Source: Hexactinellida sp. DTS-2022 (taxonomy: Eukaryota; Porifera; Hexactinellida). Taken from it: DNA of 64,000 nt. Shown here piece by piece: positions 60,236-64,000 of this stretch. The first letter of the stretch is position 1; each line of letters begins with the position of its first letter. The notes under the pieces are model-generated. The model had not been told where the DNA came from and did no database searches. It saw only the letters and a list, made by a program, of their open reading frames with translations. The translations under genes were made by a program, and so were the position numbers. The stretch lies in assembly GCA_028753945.1 (NCBI GenBank), contig JAPNXP010000005.1, positions 1,612,001 through 1,676,000 of the forward strand, given 5' to 3'.

Positions 60236-60356
60236 AAATCCAAAATTGCAGCCTGTGCCGACGCATGTTCCTTTGGTGGCACTATATTTTGATTGTGGTT
60301 TATTGATAGTGCCTCCAAAGGAACATGCTGTAGGCACAGGCTGCAATTTTGGATTT
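60236..60356 (+). repeat. Hairpin repeat 3
   Basis: Same arms; the right arm has TAGG in place of TCGG. Confidence 0.92.
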
Positions 60357-60540
60357 TTTTCCTCCAAGTCATCATCACTATGAAGGTGTTAAATTATTTC
60401 AGAAAGGTGTTTCAAAAGGCAACGACCCTTAGTGAGTTGGAAGTTTCGTTTTAGCTCACTTCATTTCAAAGTTATTCAAGTTTCAGTGGAATATAATAAG
60501 TGATGACTCAGCATTTTTTATGTGAGTGTTGGGTGATCAC

Positions 60541-61099
60541 CAGGGTTGGGTTCAAGTACATTTGAAAGTACCTAAGTACAAGTACTACTACTTTTGAGAT
60601 ATTCAAGTACAATACAAGTACAAGTACAGGTAAACTTAAAGTACTTAAGTACAAGTACAAGTACAATGAAAAAATTAGGAAAATACTTAAGTACAAGTAC
60701 TTCCCAAGCTCTTATGATAAATCTCTCGTACTAATAGTAGAAATTGCTAAATACATAGTTTATATAGTATCATCCAAATCTATTTAATTGATTTAGCAGT
60801 AGTCCTTGACACGAACACAATTCCTAATATACTAAGTATTAAGTAACACTACTTTATTTGAGATGGGATTTGAGGAACATCAATGATGTGTGTTGGAAAT
60901 ATATTGAATGATAAAAAAGTCACGAGTAACAAGTACTCAAGTGCAAGTGCAAGTACTTTAGAAAAATGAGGAAAGTAATTAAGTACAAGTACAAGTACAA
61001 CGGAAAAATGGTGAAAGTACTTAAGTACAAGTACAAGTACTAAAAAAATGTACTTAATTACAGAAGTACTTAAGTAAATTGTACTTGAACCCAACCCTG
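60541..61099. mobile_element. hAT-like MITE with AAGTACAAGTAC word array
   Basis: 559 bp, CAGGGTTGGGTTCAAGTACA and its complement, perfect duplication GTGATCAC (60533-60540 and 61100-61107). The interior is nearly all AAGTACAAGTACTT. It is inserted in unit 3 of the array. Confidence 0.94.
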
Positions 61100-62073
61100 G
61101 TGATCACCCAACACCGACCAACCCACTCGAAATATAGAATTCACAAAATTGTAGAAACACATTTTTTTGATGATGTCATCATCACCTCAAGGTGTCAAGA
61201 CCAATTTGTAGAGGTGCTATGTGGCATAAGGATCAATTGATAAATTTGAAATTTGTTTCTATCTTCTATAATCTCTGAGATTTATGATATTTAATTAATT
61301 AGTGTAAATAATAATTAATATTATTTATAATATTACACCAATTTCAATGTCAACTTAAAATTATTAAGTTAAATTATATTGTCATAAATAATTAATTAAT
61401 TAATTTGGCTATCAAATTTCAATTCCGCACTCTCGATGATCCCTTATAAACAAATTGGAAGCATCTATATATATTAAATACAGACTGAACTAATTATAAT
61501 TAATTACGTCAGTTTATTAATAGTACAAGAGTATTCCTGCAGAAGGGAATATATTCACTTAATCTGTCGTTGTTATGAAATATATAATCTTAGTTTTCAA
61601 TTGGAAAATAGAAGCCTACTCGATCTCACAAGTTGAATCAATTTAATAATAACGAGTTGAAACAATATGATTAGATTTAACACTTTCAATTGAACTGAAG
61701 TGTTAGTAAACAAATGAAACTTGCAACTCAATTGTGGCACAAACTAAGTACAATTTGAAAATTCTTGCACGGTGAAAAGGTGTAGAATTTAATTCTCTGT
61801 CCGTACATGTAAAATTTATCAAGCTAAAAAATAATTATTTCATTTTATGAGCTATAAATAGTTTAAATAGGTTTTAAAACAATTTGATCAAAATTCGTAA
61901 CCCCAGGTGCAAATTAGACAGTCCATACGCACCTACATCCCAAGTCTCAGCCCATAAATTATAAAGGTCTGGCCAGGGCACCGTCTACGGAGAAAAAATA
62001 TAGAATATAGGCAGTAAGATTAGAACTGGGCCACTATACTATAGTATAGTCGGCACAGTATTATAATAATAAA

Positions 62074-62193
62074 AAACCAAAATTGCAGCCTGTGCCGACG
62101 CATGTTCCTTTGGTGGCACTATATTTTGTTGGTGGTTTATTGATAGTGCCTCCAAAGGAACATGCTGTCGGCGCAGGCTGCAATTTTGGATTT
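62074..62193 (+). repeat. Hairpin repeat 4
   Basis: Same arms; preceded by GGGCCACTATACTATAG, which also occurs near 25365 and 27520. Confidence 0.92.
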
Positions 62194-63297
62194 TTTTCGC
62201 CATGTCATCATCACTATGAAGGTGTTAAATTGTTTCAAAAAGGTGTTACAGAAGGCATCGACCCTTAGAGTGGTGGGAGTTTCCATTTAGTTTACTTCAT
62301 TTTAGAGATATTCAAGTTTTAGTAGAATATAATAGCTGGTGACTCAGCATTTTTTATGTGAGTGTTGGGTCATCACCCAACACCAACCAACCCATGTGAA
62401 TTATTTAATGCACAAAATTGTTAAAACACGTTTTTTAACGATGTCATCATCACCTCAAGGTGTCAAGACCCACTTGTATAGGTGGCACGTGCCATAAGGA
62501 CCAATTGATAAATTGAAAGTTTGTTTCTATCTTCTATGATCTCTGAGATTTATGATATTTATCGAATTAGTATAATTAATTATTAAAATTATTGATAATT
62601 TAACACCATTATCATGCACAGCAAACTAAATGAAGTTCAATTATCAAAAATTACTATTAATTTTAATTTAATTTCACTATCATATTTGAATTCAGCGCAC
62701 TCGATAACCCCAATAATCTATTTGGAACCGTCCCTATAAGTTAAACACTGAGAAAATTAATTAGAATTCAATATGTCATGTATCCATTGTGCAATAATAT
62801 TCTAAGCAGAAATAAATATAATCACATTATTTGTCGTTGTTATGGAATGTAAAATCTTAGTTTTCAATTGGAAAATAGAAGCCTACTCGATCTCACAAGT
62901 TGAATCAATATAATAATCACAAGTTGAAACAATAGAATTAGATTTAACACTTTCAATTGATCTGAAGTGTTAGTAAACAAAGAAATTTCAACCCCCATTT
63001 ATGGCATGAATTATCAATTCTAAAAATTTGCATTTTTTTCCCATCAGACGCAGAATTTTATCGTGAATCCAATAGTGAAAAAAATTGTGGCTTTAATCTA
63101 ACATTTTCTGAGTTAAGAACCAGACAAATTTTGAAAGGTGTTAAAAATTTGTAAAAAATTTGTTAATAAAAAATCTTAACCCCAGGTGCACTTCTGTAAC
63201 CCATGAGACACCCATCCTAAAAATTTGGGCTTCTAGTTAACTAAACTCTGTTGTGTGTAGAGGATACGGACTAATAATAATAATAATAATAATAAAA

Positions 63298-63417
63298 AAA
63301 TCCAAAATTGCACCCTGTGCCGAAGCATGTTCCTTTGGTGGCACTCTATTTTTGTGTTGTTTATTGATAGTGCCTCCAAAGGAACATGCTGTCGGCGCAG
63401 GCTGCAATTTTGGATTT
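63298..63417 (+). repeat. Hairpin repeat 5
   Basis: Same arms, left arm with CACCCTG in place of CAGCCTG, preceded by an ATA microsatellite. Confidence 0.92.
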
Positions 63418-64000
63418 TTTTTCGCCAAGTCATCAACGCCCAAGGTGTGAAGAAGCATTTGTTATTTGGTCCGAGTCACAAGGAACGGTAGATAAATTTG
63501 AAGTTTGTTTCTATCATAAACCATCTAGAGTTCAATGCCATTCATTCATTATGTATTGATAATGAATTATATTATTAGTTAGTTATTTTAGCAATGTTAT
63601 CCACGGTGATTTGAGTTTAGTCAACAAATTCCTTATATTATATTATTTTATTTAATCCATTGTATAGTAATACTAGAATTAAATAGAAGCCAGCTGGAAT
63701 TTATAAGTTGAATCAATTTAATTATCGCAAGTTGAAACAATAGTGAAAGCTTTAACAAGTTAAATCAATATAATTATTACAAGTTGAAACAATGGAATTA
63801 GATTTCACAGTTTTATTGAAATTGAAGTGTTGAGTAAACAAAGGAATTTCAACCCCCATTTATGGCAGAAATTAAACCAATTTTAACAAATTTTCTTCTC
63901 CCATCAGACGCAGAATTTTATGGTGAATCCAAATGTGAAATAAAATTTGGGGGTTTAGTAAAACATTTTTCTAGCAATGGACCTAACAAATTTTGAAAGG

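Larger units (their letters stand above)
57611..64000 (+). repeat. Array of ~1.2-kb repeat units, 5 copies, running off the window
   Basis: Units begin at hairpins 57611, 58816, 60236, 62074 and 63298. Each has the same order of words: AAGGTGTTAAATT, GATGACTCAGCATTTTT, GTCATCATCACCTCAAGGTG, CTGAAGTGTTAGTAAACAAA, CCCAGGTGCA, AAACTCTGTTC. Spacing is about 1.2-1.4 kb once the 559-bp MITE in unit 3 is removed. No coding sequence; ORFs here come from the hairpin arms. Confidence 0.9.

Noticed and set aside
60508-61094. Leu/Val/Tyr-rich ORFs resembling membrane peptides
   Set aside because: Translation of the AAGTACAAGTAC array in a MITE.

Overview
The window looks like nuclear DNA of an invertebrate metazoan. 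It is AT-rich, its genes have GT-AG introns, and it is densely packed with small DNA transposons. I cannot name the species. No bacterial, organellar, rRNA or CRISPR signature was seen. The tRNA search was by eye only.

Four host genes are supported. (1) A non-muscle (MYH9/MYH10/zipper-type) myosin II heavy chain runs on the minus strand from its ATG at 46353 to at least 9338. I resolved 26 coding exons, all in phase (1730 codons), including a 48-nt micro-exon. The last part of the coiled-coil tail lies beyond the left edge. (2) An intronless conventional protein kinase C (16679-18946, plus) sits antisense inside a myosin intron. (3) An intronless TP53INP/DOR-like autophagy adaptor candidate (27805-28326, minus) sits inside another myosin intron, in the same orientation. 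(4) An intronless HPS4 homologue (48522-50465, minus; BLOC-3 subunit) lies upstream of the myosin gene.

Everything else is mostly mobile DNA. The left 9.3 kb, which is the myosin intron after coding exon 26, holds a GIN/KRBA2-type integrase remnant. Next comes a Helitron-like element carrying a piece of a DIRS retrotransposon that is itself interrupted by a hAT MITE. After that comes a 5.9-kb Ginger1-like transposon (integrase-type transposase with introns, plus an OTU protease), bounded by long inverted repeats and a 4-bp duplication. The other introns hold many hAT-like MITEs with intact 8-bp target duplications and pogo-like MITEs flanked by TA. From 50.5 to 57.5 kb there is an inverted duplication whose two copies differ by three insertions, so one copy is the empty site of the other. 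This fixes the ends of a 1171-bp Helitron-like element. A broken Merlin transposase lies at 53.8-54.7 kb. From 57.6 kb to the right edge there is an array of ~1.2-kb repeats, each with a near-perfect ~50-bp-arm hairpin.

The most unusual material is: the Helitron-like family with a shared cassette of tiny GC-rich hairpins and a non-canonical 3' end; the Ginger1-like OTU transposon; the class of hAT MITEs whose interiors are arrays of one short word; the phosphosite-bearing loop-1 insert of the myosin motor; and the two intronless genes nested in the myosin gene.
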